Shown: positions 10,110-19,372 of the stretch, piece by piece
Position numbering within the stretch: position 1 is the first letter of the stretch
How the letters are laid out: each line of letters starts with the position of its first letter
Assembly (NCBI RefSeq): GCF_001439685.1
Contig: NZ_JYLH01000004.1
Coordinates: 372,001 to 436,000, forward strand
Direction of reading: 5' to 3'
Origin: Pseudomonas libanensis
Lineage (GTDB): Bacteria; Pseudomonadota; Gammaproteobacteria; Pseudomonadales; Pseudomonadaceae
Length of the DNA: 64,000 nucleotides
Notes under the pieces: generated by a model
What the model was told of the DNA's origin: nothing
Seen by the model: the letters and a program-made list of their open reading frames with translations, nothing else
The model's database searches: none
Program-made: the position numbers and the translations under genes

Positions 10110-10874
10110 TTACAGCTTTACAGACGGGCGGCCTGGCTTCCTGGTCTGCAGCAAATGCGAAAACACCGCATGCAAATCATCCGACGCGCTCTCTTCATCG
10201 AGGTTGAGCTTGCTGTCGATATGATCCATGTGATGCATCATCAGGTTCACCGCCAGCACCGCATCCCGGGCTTCGATCGCGTCGATCAACTGGGTGTGCT
10301 CATCGTAGGAGCAGTGCGAGCGGTTGCCGCTTTCGTACTGGGCGATGATCAATGAAGTCTGGGACACCAGGCTGCGCTGGAAGCTGATCAACGGTGCGTT
10401 TTTTGCCGCCTCGGCCAGTTTCAAGTGGAACTCGCCCGAAAGACGGATACCCGCACCGCGGTCGCCGCGGGAGAAGCTGTCACGTTCATCGTTGACCATT
10501 TGGCGCAGCTCGGCCAGTTGCTCGGCCGTGGCGTGCTGCACCGCCAACTCGGTGATCGCCCGCTCCACCAGACGCCGCGCCATGAACACCTGGCGCGCTT
10601 CTTCCACGCTTGGGCTGGCAACTACCGCGCCGCGATTGGGCCGCAGCAGCACCACGCCCTCATGGGCCAGGCGCGACAGCGCGCGACGAATGATGGTGCG
10701 GCTCACGCCGAAGATCTCGCCCAGTGCCTCTTCACTCAATTTGGTTCCGGGTGCCAGGCGTTGTTCGAGGATCGCCTCGAAGATATGCGCGTAGACGATA
10801 TCGTCCTGGGTTCCGCTGCGACCGGCCTTGCCGGCTCGCGGTTGTTTCTTGAGAGGTTGCAACTGTTCGTTCAT
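10110..10874 (-). CDS. GntR-family regulator (FCD domain) beside guaD
   Basis: A 254-residue regulator. Residues ~30-95 are a GntR winged helix (LAPGTKLSEEALGEIFGVSRTIIRRALSRL read in segments) and ~100-235 an FCD domain with the metal-binding histidines typical of this group (FHLKLAEAA; MMHHMDHI). The basic N-terminal tail (KKQPRAGKAGR) is unusual but common in this orthologue group. I chose ATG at 10874: an upstream in-frame ATG at 10946 would add 24 residues without family similarity. It is divergent from the BenE-like transporter and convergent with guaD, so regulation of nucleobase uptake and degradation is likely. Confidence 0.88.
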   Translation of the reverse strand: MNEQLQPLKKQPRAGKAGRSGTQDDIVYAHIFEAILEQRLAPGTKLSEEALGEIFGVSRTIIRRALSRLAHEGVVLLRPNRGAVVASPSVEEARQVFMARRLVERAITELAVQHATAEQLAELRQMVNDERDSFSRGDRGAGIRLSGEFHLKLAEAAKNAPLISFQRSLVSQTSLIIAQYESGNRSHCSYDEHTQLIDAIEARDAVLAVNLMMHHMDHIDSKLNLDEESASDDLHAVFSHLLQTRKPGRPSVKL

Positions 10875-10962
10875 GGGCACTCGGGTTTGGAGAACGGCGG
10901 CGAAATAACGGTAATACGGCAACGACGCTACGCTGGCAAGTATCACCTAAAAACAGGGCACA

Positions 10963-10972
10963 TTGTACACAA
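10963..10972. promoter_or_regulatory. TTGT-N2-ACAA operator candidate between gntR and the transporter gene
   Basis: TTGTACACAA carries TTGT and ACAA arms around two bases, the arrangement expected for FCD-type GntR proteins. It lies in the divergent region between 10874 and 11100. The same arm pattern appears in front of the prp regulator (59025-59108). Function is inferred. Confidence 0.4.
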
Positions 10973-11099
10973 CCCGATGCGCCAACACACTGTACGGCTG
11001 TTTGCGGCCCCGGCTGTATTGCAATGCCTCGTTACGTTTGAGTTTAGGCTTGAATCTGCGCCATCACCGGCAAAACCCAGGTAAAAGGAATACCCTTCC

Positions 11100-12290
11100 A
11101 TGACCGATGCCACCCAAGCGCCCTTGCGCCCGCTGGCCGACACTTCTGCGTCGGCCATCGTCGCCGGCTTCATCGCCATGATGACCGGCTATACCAGCTC
11201 CCTGGTGCTGATGTTCCAGGCCGGCCAGGCCGCCGGTTTGACCACCGCGCAGATTTCCTCGTGGATCTGGGCGATTTCCATCGGCATGGCGGTGTGCAGC
11301 ATCGGCCTGTCGTTGCGCTATCGCACGCCTATCACCATTGCCTGGTCCACACCGGGCGCGGCGCTGTTGATCACAAGCTTAGGCGGCGTGAGTTATGGCG
11401 AAGCCATCGGCGCCTACATCACCTGCGCGGTGCTGGTAACCATTTGCGGGCTGACCGGCAGCTTTGAAAAGCTGGTCAAGCGGATCCCGGCGTCGCTGGC
11501 GGCGGCATTGCTGGCGGGGATCCTGTTCAAGATCGGCAGCGAAATTTTCGTCGCCGCGCAGCATCGTACCGGGCTGGTACTGGGGATGTTTTTCACCTAC
11601 CTGGTCATCAAGCGACTTTCACCGCGATACGCCGTGCTCGCTGCGTTGGTAATCGGCACCCTGCTGTCAGGGCTGATGGGGTTGCTGGATTTCAGCGGCT
11701 TCCACCTGGAAGTGGCAACGCCGGTGTGGACCACGCCGCACTTCTCACTGGCGGCGACCATCAGCATCGGCATCCCGCTGTTCGTGGTGGCCATGACCTC
11801 GCAAAACATGCCCGGCGTTGCCGTACTGCGGGCCGACGGCTACAACGTGCCGGCATCGCCGTTGATCACCACCACCGGCCTGGCCTCGCTGGTGCTGGCT
11901 CCGTTCGGCTCCCACGGTATCAACCTGGCGGCCATCAGCGCGGCGATCTGCACCGGGCCCCATGCCCATGAAGACCGCAACAAGCGCTACACCGCAGCGG
12001 TGTGGTGCGGGGTGTTCTACGGGATTGCCGGGGTATTCGGCGCGACCTTGGCGGCGTTGTTCGCAGCCTTGCCCAAGGAATTGGTACTGTCGATTGCAGC
12101 GTTGGCGCTGTTTGGCTCGATCATCAATGGCCTGAGCATCGCCATGAATGAGCCGAAGGAACGGGAAGCGGCGCTGATCACCTTTATGGTCACCGCGTCA
12201 GGCTTGACGTTGTTTTCCATCGGTTCGGCGTTCTGGGGGATTGTGGCGGGGGTGTTGACGTTGCTGATTCTGAATTGGCGCAAGGCATAA
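11100..12290 (+). CDS. BenE-family (benzoate/H+ symporter-like) inner-membrane transporter
   Basis: A 396-residue polytopic membrane protein with about 12 hydrophobic segments and the family features SLVLMFQAGQAAGL, ITIAWSTPGAALL and GSHGINLAAISAAICTG. Good Shine-Dalgarno AAAAGGA precedes the ATG. BenE proteins are annotated as benzoate symporters, but the neighbours here (guanine deaminase, xanthine dehydrogenase, divergent GntR) make a purine or related ring compound a possible substrate. In P. aeruginosa the corresponding slot holds a nucleobase-type transporter. Family certain, substrate unknown. Confidence 0.88.
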   Translation: MTDATQAPLRPLADTSASAIVAGFIAMMTGYTSSLVLMFQAGQAAGLTTAQISSWIWAISIGMAVCSIGLSLRYRTPITIAWSTPGAALLITSLGGVSYGEAIGAYITCAVLVTICGLTGSFEKLVKRIPASLAAALLAGILFKIGSEIFVAAQHRTGLVLGMFFTYLVIKRLSPRYAVLAALVIGTLLSGLMGLLDFSGFHLEVATPVWTTPHFSLAATISIGIPLFVVAMTSQNMPGVAVLRADGYNVPASPLITTTGLASLVLAPFGSHGINLAAISAAICTGPHAHEDRNKRYTAAVWCGVFYGIAGVFGATLAALFAALPKELVLSIAALALFGSIINGLSIAMNEPKEREAALITFMVTASGLTLFSIGSAFWGIVAGVLTLLILNWRKA

Positions 12291-12323
12291 AAAAACGGCG
12301 ACCCTCAGGTCGCCGTTTTTTTA
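12291..12323. terminator. Bidirectional intrinsic terminator
   Basis: AAAAAACGGCGACC-CTCA-GGTCGCCGTTTTTTT: a nine-base perfect stem flanked by A6 and T7. It directly follows the transporter stop codon and lies just past the end of the convergent yggL gene, so it can serve both. Confidence 0.93.
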
Positions 12324-12327
12324 AGTA

Positions 12328-12672
12328 TCACTTGGCCGCGTTGATCGGCTTTTCCGGATACCACACGTCCAGCAGCGGGCTGACTTCAGCCTTGGTCAGC
12401 TCGGAACGGGTTTTCAGCCAGGCTTCAACAGCTGCGCGCTGCTCTTCGGAAACCGAGCCACGCTTCTGCAGGCAAACCAGACCGTAGTCGTCGCCGCCGA
12501 CATAGCCCAGACCGTTGGCTTCCATGGCTTCTTTGATGAATGCTTCGAGGAAAGCGTCGATAGCTTCTTCACTCAGGCCTTCTTTGAAGTCCAGGTTCAG
12601 TTCGAAACCCAGCTCTTGAAATTCATCAACGCACAGTTTTTTGCGCAGACGCTGGGAACGGTTAGTCGCCAT
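12328..12672 (-). CDS. yggL: YggL/DUF469-family 50S ribosome-associated small protein
   Basis: 114 residues, acidic, with the family core SQRLRKKLCVDEFQELGF and the C-terminal LKTRSELTKAEVSP. YggL of E. coli binds the large ribosomal subunit. ATG at 12672 is preceded by GAGGA at good spacing, which rules out the 28-codon upstream extension that would start at 12756. Stand-alone gene, convergent with the transporter gene. Confidence 0.9.
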   Translation of the reverse strand: MATNRSQRLRKKLCVDEFQELGFELNLDFKEGLSEEAIDAFLEAFIKEAMEANGLGYVGGDDYGLVCLQKRGSVSEEQRAAVEAWLKTRSELTKAEVSPLLDVWYPEKPINAAK

Positions 12673-12907
12673 TGGAACAATCCTCATAAGTAATAACGGG
12701 CGGCACTTTAGCAGTTTAAGGCGGCAATTGCCCGACTCTCTGGGACGGGCGGGCAAAAGCCGACAAAAAAACCGCGATTAGCAGCTATCGTTGAGCTACA
12801 AGTGGTGCCAGCTTGGGGCATAATGCCGACACTTTCGTGACCATTGAGGGATTTTCTTGCATACCCCTCACCTTTTCACCCTCCTCAGCAGTAGGGTTCT
12901 ACCTCTT

Positions 12908-14368
12908 ATGATCAAATCTTTACGTTCAGTGTTATTCGCCGGTTTCCTCTTGCCACTGGCCTTCTGCGCCACTGCCGCCCCGATTAATACCACCCTGCCG
13001 CCCAGCGTTGCCCAGGCCCTGCAGAAAGCCAAGCTGCAAAACACCGCGCTGTCCCTGGTAATGCTGCCGCTGAACGGCCCCGGCACAGCCACCGTGTTCA
13101 ACGCCGATGTCTCAGTGAACCCGGCCTCCACCATGAAGCTGGTCACCACCTACGCGGCCCTGGAAATGCTCGGCCCCAACCACCAGTGGAAGACCGAGTT
13201 CTACACCGACGGCACCCTCAGCGGCGGCGTGTTGCGCGGCAACCTGTACCTCAAGGGCGGTGGCGACCCCAAGCTGAACATGGAAAAACTCTGGCTGCTG
13301 ATGCGCGACCTGCGCGCCAATGGCGTGCAGCAAGTCACTGGCGACCTGGTACTGGACCGCAACTTCTTCAACCAGCCGCAATTGCCTGAGTTCAACGACG
13401 ACGGCAATGACGAAAACAAGCCGTTCCTGGTCAAGCCCGATGCCCTGCTGGTCAATCTCAAGGCCCTGCGCTTCGTGACCCGCAATGATTCGGGACGGGT
13501 CATCGTGTCGGTCGAACCGCCGATTGCCAGCATTCGCATCGACAACCAAGTGAAAGCCACCAACGCCAAGCAGTGCACCGGTGACGTTCGCTACAGCCCA
13601 GTGACCGCCGCAGACGGCAGCGTGACCGTGACCGTCAGCGGCCAACTGGCGGATGGCTGCAGCTCGCAGACCTACCTGTCGCTGCTTGACCACGCCACGT
13701 ACACCGCCGGTGCCGTGCGCGCAATCTGGAAGGAATTGGGCGGCACCATCCAGGGCCGTGATATCCAGGCGCCGGTGCCCAAGGATGCCAAGGTGCTGGC
13801 CCGTGCGTTCTCGCCGGACCTGGCGGAAATCATCCGCGACATCAACAAGTACAGTAACAACACCATGGCCCAGCAGTTGTTCCTGAGCCTGGGCGCGCAG
13901 TTTCGCAACGATGCCGATGGGGACGATGCCAAGGCCGCGCAACGCGTCGTGCGCCAGTGGCTGGCGAAGAAAGGCATCACCGCGCCGCACTTGGTGATGG
14001 AGAATGGCTCCGGTCTGTCCCGCGCCGAACGGGTCAGCGCCCGCGAGATGGCGGCCATGCTGCAAGCAGCCTGGAGAAGCCCCTATGCGGCGGAGTACAT
14101 CAGCTCGATGCCAATCGCCGGCACCGATGGCACCATGCGTAAACGTTTGAAGACCACCGCCATGCGCGGGGAAGCCCATGTAAAGACCGGCACATTGAAT
14201 ACCGTGCGTGCCATCGCCGGGTACAGCCGCGACAACAACGGCAATACCTGGGCGGTGGTGGCGATCCTCAATGACAACAAACCGTGGGGTGCCTCATCGG
14301 TGCTGGACCAGGTGCTGCTGGACCTGTATCGCCAGCCGAAGGCCGTTGCAGCCGCGCCGGTTCTCTAA
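12908..14368 (+). CDS. dacB: D-alanyl-D-alanine carboxypeptidase/endopeptidase PBP4
   Basis: Periplasmic peptidoglycan hydrolase of the S13 (PBP4) family, 486 residues. The N-terminus is a signal peptide (hydrophobic FAGFLLPLAFC, cleavage near ATA-AP). Penicillin-binding motifs are S74-T-M-K77, S-N-N in KYSNNTMAQ (~residue 317) and K-T-G in HVKTGTLN (~residue 425). I start at ATG 12908, which places the signal peptide at the N-terminus; a TTG at 12857 would prefix 17 extra residues. Monocistronic; a REPIN follows. Confidence 0.95.
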   Translation: MIKSLRSVLFAGFLLPLAFCATAAPINTTLPPSVAQALQKAKLQNTALSLVMLPLNGPGTATVFNADVSVNPASTMKLVTTYAALEMLGPNHQWKTEFYTDGTLSGGVLRGNLYLKGGGDPKLNMEKLWLLMRDLRANGVQQVTGDLVLDRNFFNQPQLPEFNDDGNDENKPFLVKPDALLVNLKALRFVTRNDSGRVIVSVEPPIASIRIDNQVKATNAKQCTGDVRYSPVTAADGSVTVTVSGQLADGCSSQTYLSLLDHATYTAGAVRAIWKELGGTIQGRDIQAPVPKDAKVLARAFSPDLAEIIRDINKYSNNTMAQQLFLSLGAQFRNDADGDDAKAAQRVVRQWLAKKGITAPHLVMENGSGLSRAERVSAREMAAMLQAAWRSPYAAEYISSMPIAGTDGTMRKRLKTTAMRGEAHVKTGTLNTVRAIAGYSRDNNGNTWAVVAILNDNKPWGASSVLDQVLLDLYRQPKAVAAAPVL

Positions 14369-14382
14369 AGCATCACATCACC

Positions 14383-14485
14383 CTGTAGGAGCGAGCTTGC
14401 TCGCGAAAATCGTCAACGTTAACGCGTGTCTCCTGAATAAACGCGGCGTCTATGGCTTTTTCGCGAGCAAGCTCGCTCCTACAGG
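14383..14485. repeat. REPIN of the GTAGGAGCGAGC type
   Basis: CTGTAGGAGCGAGCTTGCTCGCGAAAA at 14383-14409 and its inverted copy at ~14457-14485 flank a 47-base spacer. This differs from the GTGGGAGC REPs elsewhere in the window. Its right copy is translated as the end of the diguanylate cyclase encoded on the minus strand. Confidence 0.88.
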
Positions 14486-16939
14486 CATCAGGGCTTGCCC
14501 ACTCCCACACGCCTCGACCCGGTCCCTGCCCGCCTGCTTGGCCACATACACTGCCGAATCAGCGCGCAGCAGCAAGCCATCTATGTCTTCATCGATCCGC
14601 CAACTGGCCACGCCAAAGCTGGCGGTGACGATACCCACCGGTTCCATCGGCGTGTTGCGCAGCGACTGCCACAACTGCGTCGCCAGGCTATAAGCCTGGG
14701 CACCATCGGTGCCGGGGCACAGCACCGCGAACTCTTCGCCGCCTACCCGGCAGAATACATCGGTACGCCGCAACCGCTGGCCAATGCGCTTGCACAACTC
14801 CTGCAATACGCGGTCACCCATGGCGTGGCCGTGCTGGTCGTTGATCCGCTTGAAGTGATCGATATCGAGCATGATTAACGACAGAGCACCGGCGCTGCGG
14901 TTGAGGCGGAGCATCTCGACCTTGAGGCGATCCTGAAAATAACGGCGGTTATAAATGCCCGTCAATGAATCGGTGATGGACAGCGCACGCAGTTCTTCCT
15001 CGACCCGCTTGAGATCGGAAATATCCGATACATAACCGTGCCAAAGCGTACCGCCTCCCGGTAATTCCTCCGGTGTCGCCTCGCCGCGAATCCAGCGCAG
15101 GCCTCGCTGCGGCAATTGCACGCGGTACTCTTCGCGCCAGTGGCTTAATTGCAGGGCCGACAAACGAATCGACGCCTGCACCCGCTCGGCGTCCAACGGG
15201 TGGATGCGCTCGAACACCGTGCGCGCATCCTGTTGCAACACACCGAGTTCGATTTCATAGATATCGCGCATGCCTTGGCTGGCGTAGATGAAACGCCAGT
15301 TGTCCTGGGGTTCCAGGGTGAACTGGAAGATTCCGCCAGGCACATGACTGCTGAGTTTTTTCAGCAAGCGATCCCGCGCGGCAAGAGCTTCGTAGGCGCT
15401 CTTCTGCTCGGTGATGTCCAGGTAAATCGCCAAATGCCCGACCCATAGGCCGTAGTCGTCCAGAAGTACCGTTACCAGCATGTTGACGGTCAGCTGGCTG
15501 CCGTCCTTGCGCTGCAGCGTCCATTCGCGGGCTTCATGTTGACTGTCGGGGGTTTCCACCAGCATCGCCTGGCTCGGCGGGATGCGCTTGCCCAACGCCG
15601 CGCTCAAGGGCACAGCGCGTGCTTCAAGTTCCGAGGCCAGGTGCAGGCTCTCCAACTTCAGGCGGCCCAGCACCTCTTCGCTCTTGAACCCCAGCATGCG
15701 TTCGGCACCAGCGTTGAAGGTGTTGATCACACCGCGCAAGTCGGTAGCGATGATCGCCACTTGGGTCGCCGCGTTCAGCACACTGCGCAGCTGACCATGG
15801 GCCCCACGTAACTCCTGCTCTCGCAAGCGCAACTGCACGGTACGCTGCTCCACCAGTTTCAACGCGCGCTGGCGCTGGCTGACCAACACGTAGAGCAAGG
15901 CGCTGAGCAAGGCACTGAGCAGCACGCCCATGGCCAGGACGGTGTTCATGGACGAGTGATTCGCCATGTCGAACACCTGGCTCGCACGCACGCTCAGGGC
16001 GTAGACATGGTCACCGAGGGCAAGACGGCGCGTAGACGACAGGTCACTGTTGCCCGGTGCATTGCTCGACGCATACAACTCCCGCTGCTGGCTGTCGGAA
16101 GTATCGATGATCTGCATCACCAGGTTGTCGCGGTTCGGCTTGGGTAAACCGTCGGTCACCAGCTGGCGCATGCTGATCACCGCCATGACAAAACCGTAGG
16201 GCTCGGTATCGCCAGCTTTGCTGACCGGCGCTACCAGCAACACCCCGGCCGCATAGGCAGGCTCGACGCCCACCAATTGCATGGGTTGTGACACCGCAGG
16301 CTTGCCGCTTTGTTGTGCACGTTCCAGGGCTGAGCGGCGCAAGGGCTGGGCCAGCAGGTCAAAACCCAAGGGGGCGCCCAGCAGGCTTTGCGTCTGGCTG
16401 TAGAGTACCGGGACGTATTCATCGCGCTCGGCGGCCGGTGCCAACTCGCCCAAGGCATTCAGTTCACGGATCGCAAAAGGTACGCCGCGCTGGCGGGAGA
16501 TCTGTTGTTCAAACTGGCTGCGCTGCTCGCGAAATACCCGCGGCGCCCAGGAATAGGCACGGGCATGCAGCAACAGCGGTTGGGCAAAACCGTCGAACTC
16601 GCTACGGGACACATCAGCGGAATTGGCGAAGAAACGCTGCAAGCTCCCCAGGCGTTGTTCCTGGTCTTCGAAACGTTCCTGGATACGAGTGAAGCGTTCG
16701 TTGACCAACAATTGGAAACGCTGGTGCACCTGCTGCTGATACAGATCGGCCGCCGCCCACGCGACAACCACCGTCAACGCGCTACCGACCGACAGTACGA
16801 CCAACGCCACCAGCCAAGCCGACGCCTGCTCACTGATAAAACCAAGGATTTTCGGGCGACCGGCTTGCATCGGCATGGGCAACACTCGCAACGCCAGCGT
16901 GCGGGGGGTCACTATGGCTAGGCTTTCAGTTATAGCCAT
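14450..16939 (-). CDS. Membrane diguanylate cyclase: CHASE1 - PAS - PAS - GGDEF
   Basis: Makes the second messenger c-di-GMP. The 829 residues run: TM helix ~40-64, periplasmic CHASE1-type sensor ~65-320 (YSWAPRVFREQRSQFEQQI), second TM ~330-352, coiled linker, PAS ~375-500, PAS/PAC ~515-635 and GGDEF ~640-815. The active site is GGEEF (RVGGEEFAVLCPG). An RxxD inhibitory site (RRTD) stands five residues before it, so the enzyme should be active and product-inhibited. No EAL domain is present. The final residues (PVGASLLAKKP) and the stop are read from the REP at 14457-14485. Signal unknown. Start ATG 16939; a later ATG at ~16873 is possible. Confidence 0.92.
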   Translation of the reverse strand: MAITESLAIVTPRTLALRVLPMPMQAGRPKILGFISEQASAWLVALVVLSVGSALTVVVAWAAADLYQQQVHQRFQLLVNERFTRIQERFEDQEQRLGSLQRFFANSADVSRSEFDGFAQPLLLHARAYSWAPRVFREQRSQFEQQISRQRGVPFAIRELNALGELAPAAERDEYVPVLYSQTQSLLGAPLGFDLLAQPLRRSALERAQQSGKPAVSQPMQLVGVEPAYAAGVLLVAPVSKAGDTEPYGFVMAVISMRQLVTDGLPKPNRDNLVMQIIDTSDSQQRELYASSNAPGNSDLSSTRRLALGDHVYALSVRASQVFDMANHSSMNTVLAMGVLLSALLSALLYVLVSQRQRALKLVEQRTVQLRLREQELRGAHGQLRSVLNAATQVAIIATDLRGVINTFNAGAERMLGFKSEEVLGRLKLESLHLASELEARAVPLSAALGKRIPPSQAMLVETPDSQHEAREWTLQRKDGSQLTVNMLVTVLLDDYGLWVGHLAIYLDITEQKSAYEALAARDRLLKKLSSHVPGGIFQFTLEPQDNWRFIYASQGMRDIYEIELGVLQQDARTVFERIHPLDAERVQASIRLSALQLSHWREEYRVQLPQRGLRWIRGEATPEELPGGGTLWHGYVSDISDLKRVEEELRALSITDSLTGIYNRRYFQDRLKVEMLRLNRSAGALSLIMLDIDHFKRINDQHGHAMGDRVLQELCKRIGQRLRRTDVFCRVGGEEFAVLCPGTDGAQAYSLATQLWQSLRNTPMEPVGIVTASFGVASWRIDEDIDGLLLRADSAVYVAKQAGRDRVEACGSGQALMPVGASLLAKKP

Positions 16940-16980
16940 TGGCCCAGGGTTTGACCAGCGTAAAAACTGCGGGCGCTTAA

Positions 16981-17070
16981 TGTGGGAGAGGGCTTGCTCC
17001 CGATAGAGGTGTATCAGTCAATACATCGGGTGACTGACACTCTGCTATCGGGAGCAAGCCCCCTCCCACA
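16981..17070. repeat. REPIN between the diguanylate cyclase and rlmL
   Basis: TGTGGGAGAGGGCTTGCTCCCGATAG and the inverted CTATCGGGAGCAAGCCCCCTCCCACA, separated by about 38 bases containing a further small inverted repeat (GTATCAGTCA / TGACTGACAC region). Lies upstream of the cyclase and downstream of rlmL. Confidence 0.85.
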
Positions 17071-17107
17071 CTGGATACTCAGCGCATTCAGAACTTCTGA
17101 TGTTTAA

Positions 17108-19372
17108 TCAGCGTGCGGTGATTTTCCAGGCCCGGTGGATCTTCGCATTGCGCGCAAAGTCCGGGTCGATGGTCTTGTCGCTGATTTCCTCGACCGCATA
17201 GCGTTCACTGACGTTGTCTTCCAGCTGGAACTTGCGGAAGTTATTGGAGAAGTACAACACGCCACCCGGCGCCAGGCGGGCCATGGCCAGGTCGAGCAAT
17301 TGCACGTGGTCACGCTGCACGTCGAAGATGCCTTCCATGCGCTTGGAGTTGGAGAAGGTCGGCGGGTCGATGAAAATCATATCGAACTCATCGCGGCTGG
17401 CCTCCAGCCATGCCATGACGTCACCCTGCTCCAGCCGGTTTTTGTCGGAGAAACCATTGAGCGAGAAGTTGCGACGCGCCCAGTCCAGATAGGTCTTGGA
17501 CAGGTCGACGCTGGTGGTGCTGCGCGCGCCGCCCTTGGCGGCGTGCACACTGGCGGTGGCGGTGTAGCAATACAGGTTGAGGAAGCGCTTGCCCGCCGCT
17601 TCCTTCTGGATACGCATGCGCATCGGGCGGTGATCGAGGAACAGGCCGGTGTCCAGGTAGTCGGTGAGGTTGACCAGCAACTTCACGCCGCCTTCACTGA
17701 CTTCGGTGAACTTGCCCTGGGCGCTCTGACGCTCGTACTGCTTGGTACCGCTCTGGCGCTCACGACGCTTGACCACCACGCGGCTCTTGTCGACGTTGAG
17801 TGCCTGGGGAATCGCTGCCAGGGCATCGAACATGCGGGCCGAGGCTTTTTCCGGGTCGATGGATTTCGGCGCGGCGTACTCCTGCACGTGCACCCAATCG
17901 TGATACAGGTCGATGGCCATGGAGTATTCAGGCATGTCAGCGTCATACACACGGTAGCAATCCACGCCTTCACGCTTGGCCCATTTGCCCAACAGCTTGA
18001 GGTTCTTTTGCAGGCGGTTGGCAAACATCTGCCCGCCTTCGCTCAAGCGCGCCTGTTCCACCACGGGCGCCGGGGCCGGCTTGATCGGGTTGCCGTTCTT
18101 GTTGTACTGGCGCTCTACCGGCTCGGTCGGGGCCTGGTCGTAAGCCGCTTGCTCACGCTCGGCCTGGCGCTGTTCCGGGGTACGGCGCTCGCCGGTGACG
18201 AACTGATCCGGGTTGACCTTGATCAGCAGCAATTTGCACGGCAATGCGCCGTTCCAGAAGGAATACTGCTTGTGACTGCGGATGCCCATGCGCTTGCCCA
18301 GGTCCGGCGCGCCGGTGAACACCGCCGCTTCCCAGCCCATGCAGGCCTGGCGCAGGCGCTCGCCGAGGTTCTGGTAGAGGTACAACAGGCTGGCTTCGTC
18401 ACCCAGGCGCTCGCCGTAGGGCGGGTTGCAGATCACCAGGCCTTTCTGATTCTGGTCCGGGCGCGGCTCGAAGGTGCCGACTTCGCCCTGGTACACCTTG
18501 ATCCAATGGCTCAGGCCAGCGCGTTCGATGTTATTGCGTGCCGGCTGGATCAGGCGTGGGTCAGCTTCGTAGCCTCGTACCCACAACGGCGGTTTGTTCA
18601 TACCGATGGCCGCGCGTTCGGTGGCCTCGCTGTGCAGCTTCTTCCACAGCGCCGGGACGTGGCCCAGCCAGGTGGTGAAGCCCCACAGTTCGCGGTTGAG
18701 GTTGGGGGCCATGTCGGCGGCGATCATCGCGCCTTCGACCAGGAAGGTGCCGACGCCGCACATCGGGTCAGTCAGCGCGCCACCTTCGGCGGCAATGCGT
18801 GGCCAGCCGGCGCGGATCAAAATCGCCGCCGCCAGGTTCTCCTTCAACGGTGCCGCGCCCTGCTGCAGGCGGTAGCCGCGCTGGTGCAGGCTGTGGCCGG
18901 ACAGATCCAGGGACAGGATCGCTTCGCCACGGTCCAGGCGCAGGTGAATGCGCAGGTCCGGGTTGATTTTGTCGATGGACGGACGTTCGCCGGTCGGGGT
19001 GCGCAGCTTGTCGACGATCGCATCCTTGACCTTCAGCGCGCCGAAGTGGGTGTTGTCGATGCCCGAGCCATGACCGCTGAACTCCACCGCCAGGCTGCCA
19101 TCGGGCACCATGTGGTCGGCCCATTCGATATCCAGCACGCCATGGTAGAGGTCTTCGGCGTCCTTCATCGGGAAGCGCTTGAGCACCAGCAGCACACGGT
19201 TGGCCAGGCGTGACCAGAGGCACAGGCGGTAGGCGGTTTCCATGTCGGCCATGCCGCGCACAGCCGAGGTGTGCTCGCGGGCTTCCTCAAGGCCAAGCCC
19301 GACGGCTTCCTCGATCAGCAGGCCTTCGAGGCCCTTGGGGCAAGTGAGGAAGAGTTCAAAACGGTCCGACAT
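17108..19372 (-). CDS. rlmL: Bifunctional 23S rRNA methyltransferase RlmL/RlmK (G2445-N2 and G2069-N7)
   Basis: Modifies two guanines of 23S rRNA. The 754 residues contain an N-terminal THUMP/ferredoxin-like region (~1-160), the RlmL methyltransferase with NPPYGERLG (~residue 311), a charged linker (~390-450) and the C-terminal RlmK methyltransferase with FIDPPTFSNSKRM (~residue 673). ATG at 19372 gives the canonical N-terminus SDRFELFLTCPKGLE; the longer frame to 19438 adds 22 residues with no family match. The gene diverges from rmf, as in other pseudomonads. Confidence 0.95.
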   Translation of the reverse strand: MSDRFELFLTCPKGLEGLLIEEAVGLGLEEAREHTSAVRGMADMETAYRLCLWSRLANRVLLVLKRFPMKDAEDLYHGVLDIEWADHMVPDGSLAVEFSGHGSGIDNTHFGALKVKDAIVDKLRTPTGERPSIDKINPDLRIHLRLDRGEAILSLDLSGHSLHQRGYRLQQGAAPLKENLAAAILIRAGWPRIAAEGGALTDPMCGVGTFLVEGAMIAADMAPNLNRELWGFTTWLGHVPALWKKLHSEATERAAIGMNKPPLWVRGYEADPRLIQPARNNIERAGLSHWIKVYQGEVGTFEPRPDQNQKGLVICNPPYGERLGDEASLLYLYQNLGERLRQACMGWEAAVFTGAPDLGKRMGIRSHKQYSFWNGALPCKLLLIKVNPDQFVTGERRTPEQRQAEREQAAYDQAPTEPVERQYNKNGNPIKPAPAPVVEQARLSEGGQMFANRLQKNLKLLGKWAKREGVDCYRVYDADMPEYSMAIDLYHDWVHVQEYAAPKSIDPEKASARMFDALAAIPQALNVDKSRVVVKRRERQSGTKQYERQSAQGKFTEVSEGGVKLLVNLTDYLDTGLFLDHRPMRMRIQKEAAGKRFLNLYCYTATASVHAAKGGARSTTSVDLSKTYLDWARRNFSLNGFSDKNRLEQGDVMAWLEASRDEFDMIFIDPPTFSNSKRMEGIFDVQRDHVQLLDLAMARLAPGGVLYFSNNFRKFQLEDNVSERYAVEEISDKTIDPDFARNAKIHRAWKITAR

